Assembly (NCBI RefSeq): GCF_000187895.1
Contig: NZ_DS990122.1
Location: 62,001 to 126,000, forward strand
Length of the DNA: 64,000 bases
Source of the DNA: Phocaeicola plebeius DSM 17135
GTDB taxonomy: Bacteria; Bacteroidota; Bacteroidia; Bacteroidales; Bacteroidaceae
Reading direction: 5' to 3'
The notes below the pieces were generated by a model. That model made no database searches. It was not told where the DNA came from and saw nothing but the letters and a program-made list of their open reading frames with translations. Below, piece after piece: positions 16,669 to 25,145 of this stretch; position 1 is the first letter of the stretch, and each line of letters opens with the position of its first letter. A program made the position numbers and the translations under genes.

Positions 16669-17507
16669 GGTCTGATTGCTTTTATCATCCGGTCGTTTCC
16701 CGACAAATCTTTCCGTAATTCAATCTGACGGTATCCAAGTTCCTCCAGCATCCGCATAGTCTCAGCCCCGTAAGCACGGTTAATTTCAAAATACAATGCT
16801 CCTCCTTCCGAAAGCCAGTCAAGTCCTTTCCGGGCTATCCTCCGGTAGAACCGCAACGGGTCTGAATCGGGCACAAACAATGCCAGTTCAGGTTCCCAGT
16901 CGAGTACATTCGCCTCCATATCCGTCCGTTCGCTTTCCGTAATGTAAGGAGGGTTGCTCACCAGTACGTCTACCTGACATTCAGGAAGTTCCTCTTTCAG
17001 AATATCGGCACAAAACAAAGTCACCTTGTCTCCATAACGCTTTACATTCGTAGCCGCAATGCGCAAAGCCTCAGCCGACACATCGCACGAAGAAACCTGC
17101 GCTTCCGGCAACAGCTGCGCCAGCGATACGGGAATGCAGCCGCTTCCGGTGCCAATATCCAGAATACGCACCTGACCAGCCTCCCGAAAATCGGAGACAA
17201 TCCATTCCACCAGCTCTTCCGTTTCCGGACGAGGAATCAGTACCCCTTGTTCCACATGAAAAGACCTTCCACAAAAAGAGGCTTCCTGCAAAATATACTG
17301 AAGGGGTTCACGCTGCTTCAAGCGTCGAAGAATATCCTCCAGTTCCGCCCACTCTTTCGTGGAAAAATTCATATCTTTGCCTGTATAAAGTTCAAGAGTA
17401 GAGAGATGCAGAATATCCGAAGATATCCATTTTGCCATGGCTGAAGCCTCTTCTTCTGCATAAAAAGGACTCAGCTCTTTTTTGATATGTACATAAACCG
17501 GATGCAT
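16665..17507 (-). CDS. prmC: Peptide chain release factor N5-glutamine methyltransferase
   Basis: Methylates the Gln of the GGQ motif in release factors RF1 and RF2. 280 residues. The SAM-binding motif DIGTGSGCIPVSLA and the catalytic NPPY (VSNPPYI) are present, with the N-terminal helical PrmC domain before them. It is the first gene of the prmC-recX-comF operon and divergent from ribD, only 32 bp away. A TACTTTTG box ends 5 nt before the start codon, so the transcript may be leaderless or have a very short leader. Confidence 0.93.
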   Translation of the reverse strand: MHPVYVHIKKELSPFYAEEEASAMAKWISSDILHLSTLELYTGKDMNFSTKEWAELEDILRRLKQREPLQYILQEASFCGRSFHVEQGVLIPRPETEELVEWIVSDFREAGQVRILDIGTGSGCIPVSLAQLLPEAQVSSCDVSAEALRIAATNVKRYGDKVTLFCADILKEELPECQVDVLVSNPPYITESERTDMEANVLDWEPELALFVPDSDPLRFYRRIARKGLDWLSEGGALYFEINRAYGAETMRMLEELGYRQIELRKDLSGNDRMIKAIRP

Positions 17508-17512
17508 AGTTG

Positions 17513-17520
17513 CAAAAGTA
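17513..17520 (-). promoter_or_regulatory. Candidate -7 box immediately upstream of prmC
   Basis: TACTTTTG on the minus strand fits TAnnTTTG and lies 6-13 nt before the prmC ATG. Transcription would start at or next to the ATG. Confidence 0.45.
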
Positions 17521-17539
17521 ACGATAAAAAACGAAGAAT

Positions 17540-18580
17540 ATGACGATAGACGAAAAATATATGCGGCGCTGCATACAACTGGCCCGAAACGGTATCTGCC
17601 ATGCTGCTCCCAACCCCATGGTGGGGGCCGTCATTGTACGCGACGGAAAAATCATCGGTGAAGGTTATCACGTGCGCTGCGGAGAAGGCCATGCCGAAGT
17701 GAATGCCATCGCCTCGGTCAAAGATGAAAGCCTGCTGAAAGATGCTACCATTTATGTGAGCTTAGAACCCTGTTCTCACTATGGGAAAACTCCTCCCTGT
17801 GCCGACTTAATCATACGGAAAGGAATTCCGAGAGTCGTAGTAGGCTGTGTGGACCCATTTTCTTTGGTAGCCGGAAGAGGAATCCAGAAGTTGCGGGATG
17901 CCGGCATTGAAGTGACAGTCGGTGTACTGGAAAAAGAATGCCGGGAACTGATTCGTGCCTTCGTGACATTCAACCTGAAAAAGCGTCCTTACATCACCCT
18001 GAAATGGGCACAGTCGGCCGACGGTTTTCTGGACATCCGGCGTGAAGACGGAAACGCGGTACGCCTTTCCACTCCTCTCTCCACCTTGGCGGTTCACAAG
18101 ATGCGGGCCGAACAGAAAGCCATCCTCGTAGGACGACGCACGGCCCAGCTCGACAACCCGTCGCTCACGGTACGCGAATGGTACGGACAGAACCCGCTCC
18201 GGCTGGTCATCGACCGACAGCTGACTTTGCCGCCTCATCTGCACCTGTTCGACGGCAGCACTCCTACCCTCGTCTTTACGGAAAAAGAAAAGGCCGCTAC
18301 CCAGAACCTCACTTACGTGACACTGGATTTCGGCCAAAATATTCTCCCGCAAATCATGCAGGTGCTTTATGAACAAAAAATACAAACATTACTGGTAGAA
18401 GGCGGAAGCCAGACGCTCCAGGCTTTTCTGGAACAAGGGCTATGGGACGAAGCATTCATAGAACATGCCCGCGTGACCTTGCACGACGGCATCCCTGCTC
18501 CCCTCCTTCCCCACGGACAAGAAAGCCGTTTCTTTTTCCGTGACGGCGCACTGATTCAGCACTGCCGCCACGCAGAATAA
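17540..18580 (+). CDS. ribD: Bifunctional riboflavin deaminase-reductase
   Basis: Performs the second and third steps of riboflavin synthesis from GTP: deamination then NADPH-dependent reduction of the pyrimidine intermediate. 346 residues. The deaminase domain (1-145) has the zinc site HAEVNA (His51, Glu53) with PCSHYGKTPPC (Cys78, Cys87). The reductase domain (about 148-340) contains LKWAQSADGFL and LLVEGGSQT. It is convergent with the outer-membrane barrel gene, whose stop lies 3 bp away, with no terminator hairpin between them. Confidence 0.95.
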   Translation: MTIDEKYMRRCIQLARNGICHAAPNPMVGAVIVRDGKIIGEGYHVRCGEGHAEVNAIASVKDESLLKDATIYVSLEPCSHYGKTPPCADLIIRKGIPRVVVGCVDPFSLVAGRGIQKLRDAGIEVTVGVLEKECRELIRAFVTFNLKKRPYITLKWAQSADGFLDIRREDGNAVRLSTPLSTLAVHKMRAEQKAILVGRRTAQLDNPSLTVREWYGQNPLRLVIDRQLTLPPHLHLFDGSTPTLVFTEKEKAATQNLTYVTLDFGQNILPQIMQVLYEQKIQTLLVEGGSQTLQAFLEQGLWDEAFIEHARVTLHDGIPAPLLPHGQESRFFFRDGALIQHCRHAE

Positions 18581-18582
18581 AT

Positions 18583-20244
18583 TTAGAAACGGCAGCTGAT
18601 GCCTGCCATAAAATGAAGACCTTCCACCGGATAACCTGCTTCAGTAGCGTATACCTTATTGAGCAGGTTATTCAGGCGGCCAAACACGTTGATGCGGTTC
18701 AGCAACTCATACTCTGCTCCTACAGACAGGTTATTGATGGCATCCGCACGCCCAAAATCACCCATCTTCTGACGACGTTCGTAGTTGTAGTTCAACAGGG
18801 CATGGCAATTCTTGATCACCTTGGCACGCACACTGAAATCGGCCTTCAATTCGGGCTTCAACTGCAACAAGCCTTCGTTGCCTTCCATCACATTCCAGCT
18901 ATAATACGTACCGTTTACAGAAAAGTCTACCCAGTCACGGTAAGCATAGCTCACAGAAACACCTCCATAACCGACTTTTCCCTTATCCTGCAGGATACCT
19001 GTATAGAACACATTCTGCTCATCCGTATAGAATCCTTCCTGTACGGCAAACAGTTCATTCTTGGTAATACGATAACCTCCGTAGAGTTCAAAACCTAATC
19101 CGATACCCGGAGAAGCCTTCAAACCGATTTTCGCATCCAGCGGTGTATAGGACGTACGCATCTGCTGTGCAATTGTCCAGTAAGGTGAGAAATCATTCAA
19201 CCGGCGAAAGTCATTCAGACGTGTTCCGCCCAACACATTGAGGTAAGCCACATACGTATCAGCGAACGTATATTCCAGTTTGACATCCGGCGCAGCCTTT
19301 AGTCCGCTGCCATAAGCTGTCTGCAAATCCACATGGGCACCCACCCGCAACTTCACAGATTCACCCTGATAGGTGTAGTACGGATTCAGCTGCAACAGCG
19401 TATAGTCCTGCTGCGACACATCGTGAATCAGGTTGTCCATCTCCAGACCGACACCCACCTGCTGTTCCTCATTGATATTACCAGCCATGAAGCCTTCGGT
19501 ATGGAAAATATTTTCAGAGCCATACCCCATGTAATAATTATCATAGCGCAGGCTGAAGCTACGCAAGCCGGTCTGGAAAGCAAACTGTATAGGCAAGTCC
19601 TTGTCGCGGGACACCACTCCTACATACCCTTCACCCAATGTATAACGCTGTGTGGTAGGCCAGTTCTCCACCCCTTCATTCATAGACGGCATATAATTAA
19701 ATACCTGCGAAGCAAAGGCACCTCCTAATTTCAGCGCCACCTTCCGGAAATCATGCCGGTAGTCCAGTGACACATCCGTACGGTAAAAACGCGATTTCCA
19801 CTCCTCTCCTTCCATGAAATGCGGAATATCCCCGTTCAGCCCGTACAAAGAAGCCATGATTCCCAGACGGTCTTTCGAAGAAATATCCCACAGATAACTT
19901 CCTTTCAGGTCCACATTGTTCAGCGTACCGTAAGCCGCACGGACATAGCCCCTGTCGGCTCCCTTCTGAGCCAGTTCTCTGGACATCGCCTCCATAGGAG
20001 TGGCTTTCCAGGCTCTCAACGGACGCAAATCCGTCGCATAGTTAATGGCCTGCTTCGGAGCCGCCGGCTCCTCCACCTCGGGCATGACATTCACCTTAAA
20101 GGCATCCATCACCTCGGGGTTGTACTGATTTTCCACTACCACCGTCCGGTTCAGTGTAGAATCTTTCTCACCTCCATTCTGCGCACATACCGTAGCTGCG
20201 GGCCACAGACCGGCGCAAACCAATATCGTACTTATGTATTTCAT
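18583..20244 (-). CDS. Plugless TonB-receptor-like outer-membrane beta-barrel protein
   Basis: 553 residues with a signal peptide (MKYISTILVCAGLWPAATVCAQ). About 100 mature N-terminal residues (RTVVVENQYNPEVMDAFKV onward) precede a long run of alternating beta strands ending in aromatic Phe, as outer-membrane barrels do (GLHFMAGISCRF). No TonB plug domain or TonB box is evident, although late strands (VFGRLNNLLNKVYATEAGYP) resemble TonB-dependent receptors. Its start lies 1 bp after the stop of the giant TPR gene, implying coupled translation and joint function. The cargo or partner is unknown. Confidence 0.75.
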   Translation of the reverse strand: MKYISTILVCAGLWPAATVCAQNGGEKDSTLNRTVVVENQYNPEVMDAFKVNVMPEVEEPAAPKQAINYATDLRPLRAWKATPMEAMSRELAQKGADRGYVRAAYGTLNNVDLKGSYLWDISSKDRLGIMASLYGLNGDIPHFMEGEEWKSRFYRTDVSLDYRHDFRKVALKLGGAFASQVFNYMPSMNEGVENWPTTQRYTLGEGYVGVVSRDKDLPIQFAFQTGLRSFSLRYDNYYMGYGSENIFHTEGFMAGNINEEQQVGVGLEMDNLIHDVSQQDYTLLQLNPYYTYQGESVKLRVGAHVDLQTAYGSGLKAAPDVKLEYTFADTYVAYLNVLGGTRLNDFRRLNDFSPYWTIAQQMRTSYTPLDAKIGLKASPGIGLGFELYGGYRITKNELFAVQEGFYTDEQNVFYTGILQDKGKVGYGGVSVSYAYRDWVDFSVNGTYYSWNVMEGNEGLLQLKPELKADFSVRAKVIKNCHALLNYNYERRQKMGDFGRADAINNLSVGAEYELLNRINVFGRLNNLLNKVYATEAGYPVEGLHFMAGISCRF

Positions 20245-20245
20245 C

Positions 20246-23200
20246 TTACTTTACACTTTTAAGTTTTTCCAGGCGACTTTCAATCATTCCGGCGATGTCA
20301 TCATCGGCCTGATAATTCTGCTGCAAAGACAACAAATACTGTTTAGCCTCCATCTTGCGGTCCAGCTTCACGTACACATCCGACAGCAGGACAAAGCTTC
20401 TTGCCAGCCAGTATGCATGCGGTGTGCTGACTTCGATGTATTCCAGCACCTCCTTCTCCGCCTTGGCAGTTTCTCCCTCATCGAAGTAAGTCTGTGCCAC
20501 CAGGTATTTGGCTTCTGCCCCGTACACATTACGCGTATCCTTAGCCAGTTCGGTCAAGTCGGCCAGTGCTGCTTTCTCCTGCCCTTCTGCCAACAACGCC
20601 TTGGCACGGAAATACAACGCCTCACTACGTACCTCCGGGGTCAGCTTACTCTGCTTGAGCAGTGCCGAAGCAGTCGTTACAGTTTCAGCCCGGTCGCCCA
20701 AGGCACAAGCGCTTCGCAGAGCACCCACTTCAGCCTGCAGACGCTCTTCCTGCACAGCCGAGCGATCGGCCAAACGCTTGTAGAGGTTCAATGCCTTAGC
20801 ATATTCCTTCTGGTTGTAAGCCATATCGGCACAAAGCGCCAAAGCCTTTCCTTCGTACTTGCTTCCGGAAAAGCGCAACACTTCTTCCAGACGGGCTGCT
20901 GCCGCCGCATAATCCTTCTGGTTATAATCAATCAAACCTAAATAATAAGACGCATCCACACTGAAAGCTCCCTGCGGGAACGACTGAAGATAGCGGGTCA
21001 GACTGGTCTTCGCTCCGGCAATATCCCCACGCATGTAAGCACGTTCGGCTGCCGTATACGTCAAAGAGTCGCGTTCGCTCACGTTGAAAGTCGCACCGCC
21101 CGGCACCGTAGACGCAAACGCCATATAGTCATCCACCTTATTCAAATCCACATAGATGGACTTCAAGTCACGCTGTGCCAAGCGCGCCTCCGCACTACCC
21201 GGATACTTCGTAATGACCTGCTTGTAAGCCGCAATGGCTTCTTCGTAGCGGTCGTTCTGATAATAAAGCAGACCTATTTCATTGGCCGCCTTACGTGAAA
21301 GCTCACTTTCCGGATAACGCTGCACCAGCAATGAATAGCGCTTGATGGCATTTTCACTATCCTCCATCTGCACAAAGGCACGTCCCTGCTCATACAGGGC
21401 ATCGTCCAGATAAGCCGACGACGGATAATCCGTAATCAATTTGTTGAGCACCTGAATCTTTCCGGCATAATCACGCTGCAGTCCTTTCACAATACCTTCC
21501 TGGAACAACGAATAATCTCCCAACGAAGGAGAAGTGACGACAGCCTGCGCATATTGCTGGCGGGCTTCTTCAAAACGGCGCTCATAAAAATAGCAGTCAC
21601 CGATACGGTTGTACGCGTCGCCTGCTACAGAAGCCTCCTGCGTCCGTCCGTTCTGCACACAGCGGACAAACCAGTCACGTGCGGAATTATATTGTTTCTG
21701 CTTGAACAGACTGTATCCCAAGCAATAAAGAGCCAGTCCGTACTCCTGTGAATTCTTGTCGCTAGCAAACTCCAGATACAGCCGCATGTCATTGGCAGCC
21801 TCCGGATAACGCTCCAGACGGTATTTCGATTCTCCGCGCCAATAATAGGCATCGGCCTTGGTCTTCTGATTATACTGGCCCAACTGCAAAGAACGGGTAA
21901 AATAATCAATGGCATTCCGATAGTCGGCCTGTGCAAACAGCTGTGTTCCCATACGGAAAAGCAATTTCTGTTTCGCTTCCAGAATACGGGCACTCGGATG
22001 CGTGATTTTTTCGATAGAACGCAACGCCACTTCATAACTGCGGGTGTTCATATACACCTCAACCAGGTAATCGTTCACCTTTTCAGCATATACCGACGAG
22101 GGATATTCGTTCAGGAAGCGTTCGAACACCGTTACCGACTCGGCAAAAGGAGAATAAGACGTTTCATGAATGCAGAGTGCATAATTGAACAATGCCTGTT
22201 CCTGGATGCTACGGTCGAAGTCCATGCGCGAAGCCTGTTCGAACGCCATACGTGCCTGATTGCGTTCCTTCAGTTGCAGTCCGGCCAATCCCATGTGCAG
22301 GTAAGCATTCTGAGCCAGCGCATCCTGTGCACCGGTAGCCTCACCCAAACGCGACAACGCCTTGGAATAGACTCCCGTATTAAAATAACTCATACCCAGC
22401 TTATACATGGCCAGACGGGCAGGCACCTCCTCCGCTTCGTGGTAGCGTTCCAGCGACTGGATGGCAGCCGCATAGTCTTTCTGTCCGTAAGCCGCCTCAC
22501 CGGAGATACGGTTCATCTGAGCCGCATGCTTCTCTTCCGAATACAAGGCCAGATAAGCATCTGCCACTTTACGGGCTTGTGCGTAATTCCCCTTAATCAG
22601 GTAAATGTCGGCAATATAATAAGGTGCCAGTTTCTGGAATTTCCGGTCATCCTGCACCTCGCGGAATCCCTGCAAGGCGGTATCATATTTCTGCTGCACG
22701 TAATCAATATAAGCCAGGTTGTACACCGCATCGTTATGGAAGTCCTTACTCGTCTCTTTCAACACGGCGAACCAGAAAGCCGCATCCTGCAATTTACCGA
22801 CTTTCAGGTACGACGTACCTATACGCAGGGCACTGGCATCCCGCTCTTCATCGGATAAAAGAGAAATGTCACAACCTTTCAGCGTAGCAATGGTTTCCAT
22901 GTATTTCTCTTCCGAAAAATAGCTGGCTCCTATCAGTGCCTGTACCCGATTGCGGTAACGCGACTCCGGATGTGCTTCCAGATAATCCGACAGCACTTCA
23001 CGGCAATCCGGCATTTTCAATTCATAGGCCGTACAAGCCAACATATAGTCCACTTCATCGGCCCAGGCCTTTTCCCCCGCCTGACGGGTATAGCGCACCA
23101 AGGTCTGTCGGGCTGCCGCATAATCCTGACGCAAGAACAGCTCCCGTCCCTCGTTGAACAAACGGTCTGCCCCAGTCAGCGGCTCCACCTGCTGCCCGGA

Positions 23201-23263
23201 AACCGTCAACGGCAAGGCACAACACAGCCCCGCCATCCATATATATTTCTTATATTTACCCAT
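20246..23263 (-). CDS. Large periplasmic tetratricopeptide-repeat protein
   Basis: 1005 residues with a signal peptide (MGKYKKYIWMAGLCCALPLTVSGQQ) and then TPR-type helical repeats over nearly the whole length (for example YNLAYIDYVQQKYDTALQGF, DAYYWRGESKYRLERYPEAA, DALYEQGRAFVQMEDSENAI). There is no catalytic domain. It should be a secreted or periplasmic scaffold. It sits between a NUDIX hydrolase gene (8 bp upstream) and the plugless barrel gene (1 bp downstream). Assembly or gating of the barrel is a reasonable guess but not shown. Confidence 0.8.
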   Translation of the reverse strand: MGKYKKYIWMAGLCCALPLTVSGQQVEPLTGADRLFNEGRELFLRQDYAAARQTLVRYTRQAGEKAWADEVDYMLACTAYELKMPDCREVLSDYLEAHPESRYRNRVQALIGASYFSEEKYMETIATLKGCDISLLSDEERDASALRIGTSYLKVGKLQDAAFWFAVLKETSKDFHNDAVYNLAYIDYVQQKYDTALQGFREVQDDRKFQKLAPYYIADIYLIKGNYAQARKVADAYLALYSEEKHAAQMNRISGEAAYGQKDYAAAIQSLERYHEAEEVPARLAMYKLGMSYFNTGVYSKALSRLGEATGAQDALAQNAYLHMGLAGLQLKERNQARMAFEQASRMDFDRSIQEQALFNYALCIHETSYSPFAESVTVFERFLNEYPSSVYAEKVNDYLVEVYMNTRSYEVALRSIEKITHPSARILEAKQKLLFRMGTQLFAQADYRNAIDYFTRSLQLGQYNQKTKADAYYWRGESKYRLERYPEAANDMRLYLEFASDKNSQEYGLALYCLGYSLFKQKQYNSARDWFVRCVQNGRTQEASVAGDAYNRIGDCYFYERRFEEARQQYAQAVVTSPSLGDYSLFQEGIVKGLQRDYAGKIQVLNKLITDYPSSAYLDDALYEQGRAFVQMEDSENAIKRYSLLVQRYPESELSRKAANEIGLLYYQNDRYEEAIAAYKQVITKYPGSAEARLAQRDLKSIYVDLNKVDDYMAFASTVPGGATFNVSERDSLTYTAAERAYMRGDIAGAKTSLTRYLQSFPQGAFSVDASYYLGLIDYNQKDYAAAAARLEEVLRFSGSKYEGKALALCADMAYNQKEYAKALNLYKRLADRSAVQEERLQAEVGALRSACALGDRAETVTTASALLKQSKLTPEVRSEALYFRAKALLAEGQEKAALADLTELAKDTRNVYGAEAKYLVAQTYFDEGETAKAEKEVLEYIEVSTPHAYWLARSFVLLSDVYVKLDRKMEAKQYLLSLQQNYQADDDIAGMIESRLEKLKSVK

Positions 23264-23271
23264 AATCCCTT

Positions 23272-23802
23272 TTATTTTTTGTTCCGACAGGTTTCCAAAA
23301 AGCGTGCGACTCCCTTACGTACAGAGTCGAGCCCGAAATCATCCGGATTCACTTTGTCCAGCGGCATCCACCATGCATCGGCCACATCGTCCATGGCTTT
23401 TATCAGATGGTCATCTTCCACCTGACACAAGAAGAACTGGTCGAGTGTATGTACCAGGAAACCGGAGTACAGATACGTGTTGGGCAAGGAAAACAGATAT
23501 TTCGCTTCCGTCACCACCAGACCCGTTTCCTCTTTTACCTCGCGTGCCACCCCTTCTTCGCCAGTCTCGAACATATCGATAAATCCGCCCGACAAATCCA
23601 GCGTGCCCTTGGCAGGTTCCTTTCCCCGCCGGCAAACCAGCAGTTCTCCTTTCCCGTTCAGGATAAAAGCCACTGTAGCCGCACTTGAGTTAAAATAATA
23701 CACAAACCCGCAGTCCGCACATTTCTTGGACTTCTCATTATGTATTTCAAAATGAGGAGAACCACATACGGGACAAAACTTAAACAATTCCAATGGATGC
23801 AT
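23272..23802 (-). CDS. NUDIX hydrolase with an N-terminal zinc ribbon
   Basis: The start chosen is the ATG at 23802 (MHPLELFKFCPVCG), giving 176 residues; an upstream in-frame ATG at 23946 would read through the likely promoter. A zinc-ribbon (CPVCG and CADCG, about 10-32) precedes a Nudix domain with an intact box: GFIDMFETGEEGVAREVKEE, then TGL. The ribbon and Nudix arrangement resembles NudC-type NADH/NAD-RNA decapping enzymes, but the substrate cannot be read from sequence. It is the first gene of an operon with the TPR and barrel genes, 8 bp from the next gene. Confidence 0.88.
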   Translation of the reverse strand: MHPLELFKFCPVCGSPHFEIHNEKSKKCADCGFVYYFNSSAATVAFILNGKGELLVCRRGKEPAKGTLDLSGGFIDMFETGEEGVAREVKEETGLVVTEAKYLFSLPNTYLYSGFLVHTLDQFFLCQVEDDHLIKAMDDVADAWWMPLDKVNPDDFGLDSVRKGVARFLETCRNKK

Positions 23803-23833
23803 AGTTCTTGAGTTTAATAAATAATAAGTCTTA

Positions 23834-23841
23834 CAAAGATA
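23834..23841 (-). promoter_or_regulatory. Candidate -7 box upstream of the NUDIX operon
   Basis: TATCTTTG on the minus strand fits TAnnTTTG, 31 bp before the ATG at 23802. It lies downstream of the alternative upstream ATG at 23946 and so supports the shorter start. The -33 position is only loosely matched (TTCG). Confidence 0.55.
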
Positions 23842-24032
23842 GTGAAAGGTGAGAGAAGTACGAACGAAAAACATGTTTTTCGATTCTACCTTCCAACTGC
23901 ATCCTATCTTCAAGGAATCAAAGATAGTCAAATAGGACCGAACCACTTACACAATTTACCCACAATTTGTTCTTTCGCCAAAAATAATCACGTTTTTTTC
24001 GGCAAAATAGCATATAGATAAAAAAGTTTTTC

Positions 24033-24040
24033 TACATTTG
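24033..24040 (+). promoter_or_regulatory. Candidate -7 box upstream of the Lrp/AsnC gene
   Basis: TACATTTG fits TAnnTTTG, 36 bp before the start codon at 24077. No clear -33 TTTG was found. Confidence 0.5.
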
Positions 24041-24076
24041 CTTACAATATGATAAAAACAAGAACCATTTAGTAGT

Positions 24077-24547
24077 ATGGAGAAAATTGATAAACTTGAC
24101 AAACAGATTCTGGAAATCATTTCACAGAATGCCAGAATCCCGTTCAAAGATGTAGCCGCAGAGTGTGGCGTATCGCGTGCTGCCATTCATCAACGTGTTC
24201 AGCGCCTGATTGACCTTGGCGTAATTATTGGTTCAGGCTACCATGTAAATCCCAAAAGTCTGGGATATAGCACCTGCACATACGTAGGAATCAAGCTGGA
24301 AAAAGGCTCTATGTACAAGAGCGTAGTGGCAGAACTGAAAAAAATTCCGGAAATCGTGGAATGTCATTTCACCACTGGTCCGTACACCATGCTGACCAAA
24401 CTGTATTCTACCGATAACGAGCATCTGATGGATTTGCTGAACTCCAAGATTCAGGAAATTCCGGGTGTAACCGCTACGGAAACCTTGATTTCACTGGAAC
24501 AGAGCATCAAGAAAGAAATTCCCATCCGTAAAGACGCTGACGAATAA
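24077..24547 (+). CDS. Lrp/AsnC-family transcriptional regulator
   Basis: 156 residues. The N-terminal helix-turn-helix (DKLDKQILEIISQNARIPFK, then VAAECGVSRAAIHQRVQRLI) is followed by the RAM/ASNC ligand-sensing domain (about 70-150), which binds amino acids and forms octamers in this family. Its TAA stop overlaps the ATG of the DUF4491 gene as TAATG. Targets are unknown; the family often senses leucine, lysine or asparagine. Confidence 0.9.
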   Translation: MEKIDKLDKQILEIISQNARIPFKDVAAECGVSRAAIHQRVQRLIDLGVIIGSGYHVNPKSLGYSTCTYVGIKLEKGSMYKSVVAELKKIPEIVECHFTTGPYTMLTKLYSTDNEHLMDLLNSKIQEIPGVTATETLISLEQSIKKEIPIRKDADE

Positions 24548-24864
24548 TGGAATGGATTGACAGCCTTCATTGGGAAGGAATCCTTATCGGAATCTGCACA
24601 TTCCTGATTATCGGTCTGTTTCATCCGGTTGTAGTCAAAGCGGAATATTATTGGGGAACGCGCTGCTGGTGGATTTTTCTACTATTGGGCATCGCCGGCC
24701 TTATCGGTTCCGTGCTGGTAAGTCAGATTCTGCTGTCGACCCTGTTGGGAGTTTTCTCATTCTCTTCTTTCTGGACCATCAAGGAGGTCTTCGAACAGCG
24801 CGAACGCGTGCTAAAAGGCTGGTTCCCGATGAATCCGAAACGGAAGAAGGAATATGAGCAGTAA
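24547..24864 (+). CDS. DUF4491-family small membrane protein
   Basis: 105 residues with three hydrophobic segments (IGICTFLIIGLFHPVVV, WIFLLLGIAGLIGSVLV and STLLGVFSFSSFW), then a positively charged C-terminal tail (KGWFPMNPKRKKEYE) likely in the cytoplasm. It matches the small DUF4491 family; function unknown. Its start overlaps the stop of the Lrp/AsnC regulator gene (TAATG), suggesting coupled expression. A terminator follows. Confidence 0.82.
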   Translation: MEWIDSLHWEGILIGICTFLIIGLFHPVVVKAEYYWGTRCWWIFLLLGIAGLIGSVLVSQILLSTLLGVFSFSSFWTIKEVFEQRERVLKGWFPMNPKRKKEYEQ

Positions 24865-24887
24865 ATCAATACAGTATTTGAATATTT

Positions 24888-24920
24888 AAAGGGATACTTC
24901 ATATAGTATCCCTTTTTTTG
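24888..24920 (+). terminator. Terminator after the DUF4491 gene
   Basis: AAAGGGATAC (24888-24897) pairs with GTATCCCTTT (24906-24915), followed by more T residues. Confidence 0.9.
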
Positions 24921-24992
24921 TGCCCTTTATCAGACTATATTTTTCTCTACCTAAATAATAAAACATCTTGAAGCAAACACTTTTACTTCTAA

Positions 24993-25090
24993 GCATTTTT
25001 TACGTTTCTCCTGCGGGAAACATACAGTTCCCTGTCGTAAATCGTACGATTCCCACAGCGGAACCATACGGTTTCGGAGTGAGAAACATA
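24993..25090. repeat. Tandem 22-bp array of GAAACNTACGGTTTC-like palindromes
   Basis: Units of 22 bp start at 25015, 25037 and 25059, with flanking partial units at about 24993 and 25081. Each has a TAC-centred inverted repeat: GGGAA/TTCCC in the first, the perfect palindrome AATCGTACGATT (25040-25051) in the second, and GGAACCATACGGTTTC (25060-25075) in the third. NNTAC recurs at 25021, 25043 and 25065, exactly 22 bp apart. It lies between the convergent DUF4491 and butyrate-kinase terminators. Period and style match the array at 12259-12350, but the core sequence differs. Confidence 0.8.
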
Positions 25091-25091
25091 A

Positions 25092-25128
25092 AAAAATGCC
25101 TGAAGTTTCCGAGAAAATATTCAGGCAC
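25092..25128 (-). terminator. Terminator after the butyrate kinase gene
   Basis: On the minus strand GCCTGAA (25120-25126) pairs with TTCAGGC (25098-25104), followed by ATTTTTTTATG. It serves the ptb-buk operon. Confidence 0.85.
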
Positions 25129-25145
25129 TATATAAAACAGATTCT

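Noticed and set aside
21998..22858. A 286-codon plus-strand frame
   Set aside because: Antisense to the TPR gene, whose repeats and signal peptide are clear.
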